Shown here: in pieces, positions 1-6,376 of the stretch
Position numbering within the stretch: position 1 is the stretch's first letter
Layout of the letters: the number at the start of each line of letters is the position of its first letter
DNA from: Alphaproteobacteria bacterium TMED109
GTDB lineage: Bacteria; Pseudomonadota; Alphaproteobacteria; TMED109
Reading direction: 5' to 3'
Length of the DNA stretch: 7,997 nucleotides
NCBI GenBank assembly: GCA_002171375.1
Contig: NHFK01000014.1
Location: forward strand, 4,879-12,875
The notes under the pieces: generated by a model
Database searches by the model: none
The model's input: the letters and a program-made list of their open reading frames with translations, nothing else
Told to the model about the DNA's origin: nothing
Position numbers and translations under genes: made by a program

Positions 1-857
1 ATAATTATTACTATTGAGCCAATTATTTCATTTAAAAAAGGAAGTTCGTTAAATATTATAAATCCATAAATTCCAGCAAAAATTAATCTACTGTAATCTG
101 CAGGCATCACAACTGTAGTTGTGCTATTTTTTAATCCCCAAATAGTGAACATTTGACCAATAGTTCCACATACAGCCGCTAAAAATATGAGTAATAAACT
201 AAAAAGACTGATAGAATTCCAAAATATAATACAAGGTATTATTAAACCAATTGAGGATATTATTCCATAATATAGCTGAATAGTTAAAGTGGATTCACTA
301 GAGGTTAGTGATTTAACAGTTAATTTTACACAACTTACAAAAAATGCACCAATTAATGCTATTATTGCTGAATAATATGTAATATTAGAATCGTTGTTAG
401 GGTTAATAATTACTATAACTCCTATGAATCCTAAAATAATTAAAATAATTCTTAAAAGGCCAGGTTTTTCACCAATAAATATCATTGCAAGTGGAACTAG
501 AAATAATATTCTTGTATATCCAAGAGTTACTGCTGTTGCTAAAGGCATCAAAGATAAGGCAGTAAAGCCAGCCATAATTGCTCCTATCCCCAATAAGCCT
601 CTATAAATATGTAAGTGTAATCGATTAGTATTTAAAATTTTATATGGATTATTTTTTATTATAATAGGTAAAAGAATTATTAATCCAAAGAAACAGCGAA
701 AAAAGGCTATTTGGAATGGATGAAGTTCCACAGTTAGGTATTTCACTATTGTTCCCATTATAGGAAAAGTAGCCGAAGCTAAAAGTATAAAAAGAAAACC
801 TTTAATATTTGGATTTAAACTATTCCAAAAGCTTTTAAATTTTTTAGATCTATTCAT
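1..857 (-). CDS. EamA/DMT-superfamily transporter, 3' end cut by window edge
   Basis: I translated this by hand on the minus strand from ATG at 857; the frame stays open for 285 codons to the window edge. The product is very hydrophobic, with about ten predicted membrane segments in two homologous halves (roughly residues 20-153 and 162-285), the usual arrangement of EamA-domain exporters of 290-300 residues, so only a few residues should be missing. Family-like features are the FIGE segment ending the fourth helix of the first half (127-130), GFIGVIVIINP at 143-153 and FNELP in the second half (269-273). DMT/EamA proteins export small metabolites such as amino acids across the inner membrane; the substrate cannot be read here. 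The start lies 7 bases after the stop of the dehydrogenase upstream, so the two are probably cotranscribed. No clear Shine-Dalgarno precedes the ATG, which fits translational coupling. Confidence 0.88.
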   Translation of the reverse strand, partial: MNRSKKFKSFWNSLNPNIKGFLFILLASATFPIMGTIVKYLTVELHPFQIAFFRCFFGLIILLPIIIKNNPYKILNTNRLHLHIYRGLLGIGAIMAGFTALSLMPLATAVTLGYTRILFLVPLAMIFIGEKPGLLRIILIILGFIGVIVIINPNNDSNITYYSAIIALIGAFFVSCVKLTVKSLTSSESTLTIQLYYGIISSIGLIIPCIIFWNSISLFSLLLIFLAAVCGTIGQMFTIWGLKNSTTTVVMPADYSRLIFAGIYGFIIFNELPFLNEIIGSIVII

Positions 858-864
858 TTAAGAT

Positions 865-1839
865 TTAATTACAACTTAATACAATTTTTCCGGTATTTGA
901 TCTACTTAAGAGAAAGTTTAGTGCATCACTAGCTTCTTCAAGTTTGAATATCTTTCCAATTTTTGGTTTTAACTTTTTTTCTTCATACATTCTCATGAGT
1001 TTAGAAAATGAATCTCCTATAAGAGAAGGATTAATAAAAGCATATTGTCCCCAGTATAGACCAATTGCAGAAGAACTTTTTAATAGTAAGCGATTTGCAG
1101 GAATTTTAGGTATTTTTCCTCCAGCAAAACCTATTATTACAAACTTACCTTCCCACGTAAGGGTTTTTATGGCGTCATCAGCTGTTTCTCCGCCAATCAT
1201 ATCTATTACTAGATTAACTCCCTCTGGTGCTAATTTTTTAAGACTATGTCTAAAAACTTCATCGTTATAATTTATAGTGTTATTAGCCCCATGAAGTATA
1301 CATGTTTCACACTTCTCACTACTACCAGCAGCAGCTATAGTATTTGCTCCATATGCTTTAGCAAGTTCAACAGCTGCCAAACCTACCCCTCCTGCTGCTC
1401 CAAGAATTAAACACGTTTGATTTTTTTTAAGTTTACCTTTCCAATCTATGGCTCCAAAAGCTGTTCCATAAGCTACTGGAAAAGATGCAGCAGTAATAAA
1501 ATCCATACTATCTGGAATCGTATAAACATTTTCTGCGGGCATTACTATTTCATCACAATAACTTCCATACTTTGCTATACCAACTACTCTATCATTAAGC
1601 TTAAGGCTTTTCACTTTTGAACCTATTTCTATAATTGTTCCTGATAATTCTAAACCTGGAGAAAAAGGAGGACGAGGTCTTTCTTGATATCTTCCTCTAA
1701 TTATTAAGGTATCGGCAAAATTTACACCAATATTTTCTATTTTAATTCTAACTGATAGTTCTTTTATAGTTGGTGGATCACATTTTTCTAGCACTAAATT
1801 TTCTGGCCCACCGTATTTATTAACAATCATTCTTTTCAT
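865..1839 (-). CDS. NAD(P)H:quinone oxidoreductase-like, zinc-independent MDR dehydrogenase
   Basis: A complete 324-residue medium-chain dehydrogenase/reductase, the normal length for the quinone oxidoreductase branch. The N-terminal GroES-like domain carries the quinone-oxidoreductase signature at about 39-67 (VNFADTLIIRGRY, then PFSPGLELSG). The Rossmann cofactor domain shows the AAGGVG glycine motif at 148-153, followed by AAVELAKAYGA. The cysteine cluster for structural zinc and the catalytic zinc ligands of alcohol dehydrogenases are absent, so it should be a zinc-free NAD(P)H-dependent reductase of quinones, enones or enoyl thioesters in the cytoplasm. Many MDR members of this type were named quinone reductases by homology only, so the substrate is open. 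The ATG at 1839 is supported by AAGGA at 1846-1850 with a 6-base spacer. It is the first gene of a minus-strand pair with the EamA exporter. Confidence 0.9.
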   Translation of the reverse strand: MKRMIVNKYGGPENLVLEKCDPPTIKELSVRIKIENIGVNFADTLIIRGRYQERPRPPFSPGLELSGTIIEIGSKVKSLKLNDRVVGIAKYGSYCDEIVMPAENVYTIPDSMDFITAASFPVAYGTAFGAIDWKGKLKKNQTCLILGAAGGVGLAAVELAKAYGANTIAAAGSSEKCETCILHGANNTINYNDEVFRHSLKKLAPEGVNLVIDMIGGETADDAIKTLTWEGKFVIIGFAGGKIPKIPANRLLLKSSSAIGLYWGQYAFINPSLIGDSFSKLMRMYEEKKLKPKIGKIFKLEEASDALNFLLSRSNTGKIVLSCN

Positions 1840-1902
1840 GAAATATCCTTAAAGTATTGTTATAATCTTTTTTACTAAAAATAAATTAATATTTTAAAAT
1901 TC

Positions 1903-1912
1903 TAATGCATTA
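1903..1912. other. Perfect 10-bp palindrome in divergent promoter region, possible operator
   Basis: TAATGCATTA is a perfect 10-base palindrome lying 3 bases upstream of the -35 box proposed for the IalB-rlmN-argG unit and about 63 bases upstream of the dehydrogenase start. A second, A/T-only palindrome (ATTTTAAAAT) sits at 1891-1900. The position would suit a regulator of either gene. In DNA this AT-rich short palindromes occur by chance, so the call is weak. Confidence 0.2.
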
Positions 1913-1915
1913 ATT

Positions 1916-1945
1916 TTTACATGATATATACCTTTACTTTATAAT
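1916..1945 (+). promoter_or_regulatory. Sigma-70-like promoter for the IalB-rlmN-argG unit
   Basis: TTTACA at 1916-1921 (5 of 6 to TTGACA), an 18-base spacer and TATAAT at 1940-1945 (6 of 6). Transcription would begin near 1952, giving a leader of about 50 bases before the ATG at 2005. AT-rich DNA makes chance -10 boxes common, but the paired -35 and the position between divergent genes support it. Confidence 0.5.
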
Positions 1946-2004
1946 ATTATTTATTTTATATTTTTTATATTTAAATTTTAATAATCGTTTATAGAAATAA
2001 TCAT

Positions 2005-2508
2005 ATGTATAGCTTATTAATAATTATATTTACTGTTTTCTTCTCTACACAATCATATGTTTTTGCTCAAGGATCTAGTGATTTAGGAACTTATGGTGAT
2101 TGGCAAGCAACTTATTGGAATAATGATGCAGGTATATGTACCATGATGACTTTACCCAAAAAGGAAGAAGGTAAATATTCTAGAAGGGGTGAAGTATATG
2201 CTCAAGTGGTAAAAAATACTGGCGCAAATAATACAGGAGTGGTTAACTTTGTAGCCGGATATACTTTTAAAGAAAATTCTGAGGTAAGTATAAAAATAGA
2301 TAATAAACATTCTTTTACATTATTTACAAACCAATCAACTGCTTGGGCGCAATCTGAAATAGATGATGCATCATTAATAAAGTTTATGAAGTTAGGTAAT
2401 ACGATGGTTGTTAGAGGTATCTCTTCAAGAGGAACTAAAACTAAAGACACATATTCATTAAAAGGGTTTGTTGCTGCTTATAAAGCTATGAATAAAAAAT
2501 GTAAATAA
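2005..2508 (+). CDS. Invasion-associated locus B (IalB) family secreted protein
   Basis: A 167-residue protein with an N-terminal hydrophobic segment (about residues 3-16) and a likely signal peptidase I site after VFA at 19-21, so it is probably periplasmic. The mature part fits the IalB family: GDWQATYW at 31-38, GYTFKENSEVSIKID at 85-99, a FTLFTNQSTAW stretch at 104-114, and the C-terminal SSRGTKTKDTYSLKGF pattern at 140-155. There are two cysteines (45 and 166) that could form a disulphide. IalB was named from Bartonella erythrocyte invasion, but homologues are widespread in free-living alphaproteobacteria where the role is unknown; no virulence role should be inferred. The n-region before the hydrophobic core has no Lys or Arg, which is unusual. 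No ATG, GTG or TTG lies upstream before the in-frame stop at 1972-1974, and the Shine-Dalgarno is poor. Its TAA overlaps the rlmN ATG by one base. Confidence 0.85.
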   Translation: MYSLLIIIFTVFFSTQSYVFAQGSSDLGTYGDWQATYWNNDAGICTMMTLPKKEEGKYSRRGEVYAQVVKNTGANNTGVVNFVAGYTFKENSEVSIKIDNKHSFTLFTNQSTAWAQSEIDDASLIKFMKLGNTMVVRGISSRGTKTKDTYSLKGFVAAYKAMNKKCK

Positions 2509-3596
2509 TGAAGAAAAATCTGTCTATAAACTCATTAACTAGAGAAGAGCTTTCAGAATATATTTTTGATTTGGGTGAAAAAAAATATAGAGCTAAACAG
2601 TTATGGAAATGGTTATACGTTAATGGCGTTAAATCATTTGATGAAATGTCGGATATAGGAGTAAAATTAAGAAATAAATTAAATTCTGATTATTTATTCA
2701 ATCGATTATCTATTGATAAACATCAAGTATCAAAAGATGGAACACAAAAATGGTTATTCGAGTTAAAAGATAAAAGAAAAGTAGAAACAGTTTTTATTCC
2801 TGAGAAGGATAGAGGAACTTTATGTATTTCCTCGCAAGTAGGATGTACTCTATCCTGTTCTTTTTGCCATACAGGAACAATGCCTTTGGTAAGAAATTTA
2901 TCTACTGATGAAATTATTGGCCAAATATTATCTGCTAAAGATAGTCTATTAGATTGGGATAATAAAAATAGAAAAATTACTAATTTAGTTTTTATGGGTA
3001 TGGGTGAACCATTATATAATTATACAGAGGTTACTAGAGCTATAAAAATTTTATTGGATAATGAGGGTTTATGTTATTCTAGGCGTAAAATTACTTTATC
3101 GACATCAGGGGTAGTTCCTATGATTCAAAAACTCAAGTATGAATTAGATGTTAGCTTAGCGATAAGCTTACATGCTGTTACTGATAAAGTAAGAAATGAA
3201 TTGGTACCCATTAATAAAAAATGGCCAATTAAGGAATTATTATCGGTACTGGAGGTTTACCCAGGAGTTAATAATTCTAGAAGAATTACATTTGAGTATG
3301 TTATGTTAGAAGGAGTAAATGACTCTATAAGTGATGCTAAAAAATTAGTAAAACTTCTAAAACCATTGCATGCTAAAGTAAATTTGATACCATTTAATCC
3401 TTGGCCTGGTAGTATTTATAAATGTTCATCTGATAAAACTATTAAAGATTTTGCTGATGAAGTTTGTTATAATGGAGGTATAACCGCAACCGTTCGTTAT
3501 GCAAGAGGGCAAGATATATTAGCGGCTTGTGGACAATTAAAAAGTAATAGTGTGAGATTAAATAAAGAAAAAGTATTAAATATTAATGCTGCTTAA
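2508..3596 (+). CDS. rlmN: Dual-specificity rRNA/tRNA adenine-C2 methyltransferase RlmN
   Basis: A 362-residue radical SAM enzyme of the usual RlmN length. It methylates C2 of A2503 in 23S rRNA and, in characterised members, A37 of some tRNAs, in the cytoplasm. The N-terminal accessory domain shows [15 protein letters not shown] (23-37). The [4Fe-4S] motif CxxxCxxC is at Cys113, Cys117 and Cys120, followed by HTGTM. GMGEP at 164-168 is the SAM-binding motif. Cys106 and Cys341 (in DILAACGQL) match by spacing and context the two cysteines needed for the methyl-transfer mechanism (Cys118 and Cys355 in E. coli). All key residues are present, which argues for RlmN rather than Cfr by context and housekeeping position. 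The ATG at 2508 overlaps the upstream stop as TAATG, so translation is likely coupled to the IalB gene. argG follows after 29 bases. Confidence 0.96.
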   Translation: MKKNLSINSLTREELSEYIFDLGEKKYRAKQLWKWLYVNGVKSFDEMSDIGVKLRNKLNSDYLFNRLSIDKHQVSKDGTQKWLFELKDKRKVETVFIPEKDRGTLCISSQVGCTLSCSFCHTGTMPLVRNLSTDEIIGQILSAKDSLLDWDNKNRKITNLVFMGMGEPLYNYTEVTRAIKILLDNEGLCYSRRKITLSTSGVVPMIQKLKYELDVSLAISLHAVTDKVRNELVPINKKWPIKELLSVLEVYPGVNNSRRITFEYVMLEGVNDSISDAKKLVKLLKPLHAKVNLIPFNPWPGSIYKCSSDKTIKDFADEVCYNGGITATVRYARGQDILAACGQLKSNSVRLNKEKVLNINAA

Positions 3597-3625
3597 ATTT
3601 AAAAAATAATTTTATTGGAAAAATA

Positions 3626-4828
3626 ATGTCAAAAGTTAAAAAAGTAGTTTTAGCATATTCTGGAGGGTTAGACACTTCAGTAATTCTAAGATGGTTGCAA
3701 GAAGTCTATGATTGTGAGGTTGTTACATTTACTGCAGATATAGGCCAAGGAGAGGAAATTGAGCCTGCTAGATTAAGAGCACAAGAAATGGGTATTAAGG
3801 AAATTTTTATTGAAGACCTAAAAGAAGAATTTGTAAGAGATTATGTTTTTCCAATGTTAAAAGCTAGTACTATTTATGAGGGAACTTATTTATTAGGTAC
3901 CGCAATTGCTCGTCCATTAATTGCAAAAAGACAAATAGAAATTGCAAATAAAACAGGATCAGATTCAGTTTCACATGGAGCAACAGGAAAAGGTAATGAT
4001 CAAGTAAGATTTGAATTAGGATATCTCGGTTTAAATCCTGAAATAAATATTATAGCACCTTGGCGAGAATGGGACTTAGATTCTAGAACAAAATTAATAG
4101 AGTGGGCAGAAAAAAGAAATATATCAGTGCCAAAAGATAAAAGGGGAGAACCCCCATATTCAACTGATGCTAATTTATTACATATTTCTTATGAAGGTAA
4201 AGCTCTTGAAGACCCTTGGGTCTCAGCAAATGAAGAAATGTTTACTAGGACAGTTTCTCCAATGCATGCTCCAGACGAAGAAGAAGAAGTAATTATTGAA
4301 TTTAAAGAAGGTACTCCTGTAGCTGTTAATGGTAAGCAATTAAGCCCAGCAGAATTACTTGAAAATTTAAATATTAAGGCAGGTAGAAATGGAGTTGGAA
4401 GAGTAGATATAGTTGAAAATAGATTTGTAGGTATGAAATCAAGAGGAGTCTACGAAACTCCTGGGGGAACTATACTACATATAGCACATAGAGGAATAGA
4501 GCAATTAATATTAGATGGTCCTGCAATGTTACTTAGAGATGAACTTATGCCAAAATATGCTTCTTTAATATATAATGGATTATGGTTTTCTCCAGAGAGA
4601 GAAATGTTGCAATCTCTTATAGATGAAAGTCAGAAAAATGTCTCTGGAGAAGTGAAAGTAAAATTATATAAAGGGAATTGCAGTTTAGTTGGACGCCGTT
4701 CTCCAAAAAGTATTTACAGTGAAGGTATAGTTACTTTTGAAGCTGGAAATAATTATGATCAGAAAGATGCTGATGGCTTTATAAAGTTAAATGCGCTTAG
4801 ATTACAGCAAAGAAAAAGAGTAAAATAA
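3626..4828 (+). CDS. argG: Argininosuccinate synthase
   Basis: A 400-residue protein, full length for the bacterial ArgG (type 1) family. It joins citrulline and aspartate using ATP to give argininosuccinate, the penultimate step of arginine biosynthesis, in the cytoplasm. The N-terminal ATP-binding P-loop is AYSGGLDTS at 10-18. The second signature, [14 protein letters not shown], is at 117-130 and includes residues of the citrulline/aspartate site. Other conserved blocks are [17 protein letters not shown] (85-101) and [16 protein letters not shown] (269-284). The ATG at 3626 has GGAA at 3617-3620, 5 bases upstream. It is the last gene of the plus-strand unit; argH is not in the window. It ends one base before the stop of the convergent YggT gene, with no hairpin terminator visible between. 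Confidence 0.98.
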   Translation: MSKVKKVVLAYSGGLDTSVILRWLQEVYDCEVVTFTADIGQGEEIEPARLRAQEMGIKEIFIEDLKEEFVRDYVFPMLKASTIYEGTYLLGTAIARPLIAKRQIEIANKTGSDSVSHGATGKGNDQVRFELGYLGLNPEINIIAPWREWDLDSRTKLIEWAEKRNISVPKDKRGEPPYSTDANLLHISYEGKALEDPWVSANEEMFTRTVSPMHAPDEEEEVIIEFKEGTPVAVNGKQLSPAELLENLNIKAGRNGVGRVDIVENRFVGMKSRGVYETPGGTILHIAHRGIEQLILDGPAMLLRDELMPKYASLIYNGLWFSPEREMLQSLIDESQKNVSGEVKVKLYKGNCSLVGRRSPKSIYSEGIVTFEAGNNYDQKDADGFIKLNALRLQQRKRVK

Positions 4829-4829
4829 T

Positions 4830-5123
4830 CTAGTTAAAAGGACTACCTAAAAGCATCTCAAATAAAATATTTCTTGCAAAGTGTAAAACTATTATCAATA
4901 TAACAGGTGAAATATCTATCCCTCCTAGATTAGGAAGAATTTGTTGAATTGGAGAGAGTAATGGGCTTGTCAATTTATTTAAAGCGTAATTAATCTGCCA
5001 TATAAATCTATTTTGTGTATTGACTATATTAAATGCTATCAGCCAACTCATGATTACTTGTATAATTAAGGCCCAAACAATCAAAGTAACTAAACTATCA
5101 ATTAAAATTAAAAAAGACTGCAT
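4830..5123 (-). CDS. YggT-family small inner-membrane protein
   Basis: A 97-residue protein with one YGGT domain, the usual size for the single-domain form. It has two hydrophobic helices (about 5-31 and 72-92) separated by a conserved loop: MSWLIAFNIVNTQN at 25-38, LTSPLLSPIQQILPNLGGIDISP at 51-73. The family is linked to cell-shape or osmotic phenotypes and to chloroplast CCB3/YLMG proteins, but its molecular function is not settled. The ATG at 5123 is preceded by GGA at 5130-5132 with a 6-base spacer. It lies 47 bases after the stop of the hydrolase on the same strand, so readthrough is possible, though the functions are not obviously linked. Its stop is one base from the argG stop on the other strand. 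Confidence 0.92.
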   Translation of the reverse strand: MQSFLILIDSLVTLIVWALIIQVIMSWLIAFNIVNTQNRFIWQINYALNKLTSPLLSPIQQILPNLGGIDISPVILIIVLHFARNILFEMLLGSPFN

Positions 5124-5170
5124 GACATTTCCAAGCTAATTTAAAAATTTATAATATGTTACTGTATATA

Positions 5171-6034
5171 TTATAATATATTTTTTGCCATATTAATTAT
5201 TTTTTTTACAAATTTGTGCTCTGAATTTGAAAAAGAAGTCATCATAGAAAAATGATTTTCATTTTCTAGAATAGAAAAATCTAGGCAATTACAACTATCT
5301 ATAATATTTTTAGTGAATAATTTGGTTTGCTCTTTCCAACCTTCTGGTTCTTTATCTCCAACACAGGTTAGTATAATTGGAATATTTTCTTTTGGCGCTT
5401 TCGGAGTATTTTTAATAGCTTCTTTTTTAGATAATCTAATTTCTTTATTAACTGATAGATTCAAAACTAATTCTGGTTGATATATTCCGCTGATTAGCGC
5501 TGCACCTTTAATTATATTTTTTGGTATATTATGTTCTTCCCAGTTATTTGCCATTATCATGGCACATAAGTGAGCTCCTGCAGAATGGCCAGAAATAGTA
5601 ATTTTATTTTTATTACCACCAAATTTTTTACAATTATTATATATCCACACTATTGCTTCAGTTACTTGTTTTACTATTTCACTTAATGTAACTGTGGGAC
5701 ATAGATCATGGTTTATAGAAAAATATAATATATTATTTTCAACAAATGGTTTTGCAAGTTGACTATGGTCAGATTTATCTAAAGCTCTCCAGTATCCCCC
5801 ATGAATAAAAATATGAATATTTGCATTTTTAAATTTTTTTTTTCCAAATATATCAAGTTTTTGGAGTGGACCCTTTCCATAAGGTACATCTAATAAACAG
5901 GGTAGATTCTTTCGATATTTTTCTCCCATTTTTTTATATTCTTCAATATAATCTGAAAAATTAGAAACAGCTTCTCTGGGATTAAAGTTTTTTTCTAGCT
6001 CATGTAAGGATAAATTTTTCCAATTAAACTTCAT
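5171..6034 (-). CDS. Alpha/beta hydrolase, arylformamidase-like (HGGYW motif)
   Basis: A 287-residue alpha/beta hydrolase of the esterase/arylformamidase group. The oxyanion-hole motif HGGYW is at 78-82. The nucleophile elbow GHSAG at 149-153 places Ser151. Asp227 (in VGDKEPEGW) and His261 (in ENENHFSM) are in the right places to complete the triad. HGGYW is typical of kynurenine formamidase-like enzymes, which hydrolyse N-formylkynurenine, but no other tryptophan-catabolism gene is in view, and related proteins act on other amides or esters, so the substrate is open. There is no signal peptide, so it should be cytoplasmic. The ATG at 6034 is backed by a strong AGAGGAA at 6040-6046, 5 bases away. 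It is divergent from the DUF3311-symporter pair, with 122 bases between start codons, suggesting that the symporter may import its substrate or a precursor. Confidence 0.87.
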   Translation of the reverse strand: MKFNWKNLSLHELEKNFNPREAVSNFSDYIEEYKKMGEKYRKNLPCLLDVPYGKGPLQKLDIFGKKKFKNANIHIFIHGGYWRALDKSDHSQLAKPFVENNILYFSINHDLCPTVTLSEIVKQVTEAIVWIYNNCKKFGGNKNKITISGHSAGAHLCAMIMANNWEEHNIPKNIIKGAALISGIYQPELVLNLSVNKEIRLSKKEAIKNTPKAPKENIPIILTCVGDKEPEGWKEQTKLFTKNIIDSCNCLDFSILENENHFSMMTSFSNSEHKFVKKIINMAKNIL

Positions 6035-6058
6035 AGATGTTCCTCTAATTAGTTTATT

Positions 6059-6086
6059 ATTATAAATTATCTATTAATTTTGAAAA
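6059..6086 (-). promoter_or_regulatory. Candidate sigma-70-like promoter for the hydrolase gene
   Basis: On the minus strand, TTTTCA (6081-6086, 4 of 6 to TTGACA), a 16-base spacer and TATAAT (6059-6064, 6 of 6). Transcription would start near 6052, leaving a short leader that still includes the Shine-Dalgarno at 6040-6046. The -35 is weak and the region is AT-rich, so confidence is moderate. Confidence 0.4.
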
Positions 6087-6094
6087 GCTAAAAT

Positions 6095-6123
6095 ATGACA
6101 TTACAAAATGTTTTAAATATGAT
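6095..6123 (+). promoter_or_regulatory. Sigma-70-like promoter for the DUF3311-symporter pair, with inverted repeat in the spacer
   Basis: ATGACA at 6095-6100 (5 of 6 to TTGACA), a 17-base spacer and TATGAT at 6118-6123 (5 of 6 to TATAAT). Transcription would begin near 6130, about 27 bases before the TTG start. An inverted repeat, ACATT (6098-6102), four bases, AATGT (6107-6111), overlaps the -35 box and spacer, a place where a repressor could act. Its -35 is only 8 bases from the proposed -35 of the divergent hydrolase promoter. Confidence 0.45.
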
Positions 6124-6145
6124 ATTTTTAAAATTGCTATCAACT

Positions 6146-6159
6146 AGGAGATAATTTTG
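6146..6159 (+). promoter_or_regulatory. Ribosome binding site that fixes a TTG start
   Basis: AGGAG at 6146-6150, 6 bases before TTG at 6157-6159, is one of the strongest Shine-Dalgarno sequences in the window. It decides the start of the small membrane protein, which has no in-frame ATG before its conserved region until residue 23. Confidence 0.75.
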
Positions 6160-6375
6160 AATTTAATTTCTAAAATTAATATTAAAGTATTATATGTAAT
6201 TTTTACTTTATTTATTCTTAGTATGTTAATATTTCCAGTATTCTCTCTAGCCAATTATGCGGAGCCACTCATATTTGGAATGCCTTTCATAATGGTATGG
6301 GTTTTGTTTTGGATAATTGTAGAATTTTTAGGCTTAATAGTTTTCGTTAAAATAGATAAAGATATAGAGGATTAA
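6157..6375 (+). CDS. DUF3311-type small membrane protein, symporter partner
   Basis: A 72-residue protein beginning with TTG. It has two hydrophobic segments (about 9-31 and 42-64) with a short conserved link, NYAEPLIFGMPFIMVWVLFW at 33-52, which matches the EP-x-x-FG-x-PF-x-x-x-W pattern of DUF3311. Proteins of this family are usually found directly upstream of sodium:solute symporters, as here: the symporter ATG is one base after this stop. A role as an accessory subunit or assembly partner of the symporter is inferred from this pairing, not shown. The C-terminus is charged (KIDKDIED) and is probably cytoplasmic. Transcription is likely from the promoter at 6095-6123. Confidence 0.82.
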   Translation: MNLISKINIKVLYVIFTLFILSMLIFPVFSLANYAEPLIFGMPFIMVWVLFWIIVEFLGLIVFVKIDKDIED

Positions 6376-6376
6376 T

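Noticed and set aside
394..606. Plus-strand open frame of 70 codons
   Set aside because: It lies inside the minus-strand EamA transporter, whose frame is open for 285 codons with a clear family pattern; the plus-strand product has no recognisable features.
944..1620. Two plus-strand open frames of 108 and 67 codons
   Set aside because: Both are antisense to the well-supported MDR dehydrogenase and show no family features or ribosome binding sites of note.
1859..1864. TATAAC on the minus strand as a -10 box for the dehydrogenase
   Set aside because: No acceptable -35 is found 16-18 bases upstream, so I do not call a promoter, although one must lie in this region.
1846..2004. Possible riboswitch or small RNA in the 165-base divergent region
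   Set aside because: The stretch is nearly all A/T with no GC-containing stems or recognisable aptamer; only promoter-like boxes and short palindromes are seen.
2202..2450. Minus-strand open frame of 82 codons
   Set aside because: Antisense to the IalB-family gene, which has a signal peptide and conserved motifs.
5151..5174. Inverted repeat ATAATAT, 10-base loop, ATATTAT after the hydrolase stop, followed on the minus strand by a short T-run
   Set aside because: The stem is only A/T and overlaps the hydrolase stop; too weak to call a terminator in DNA this AT-rich.
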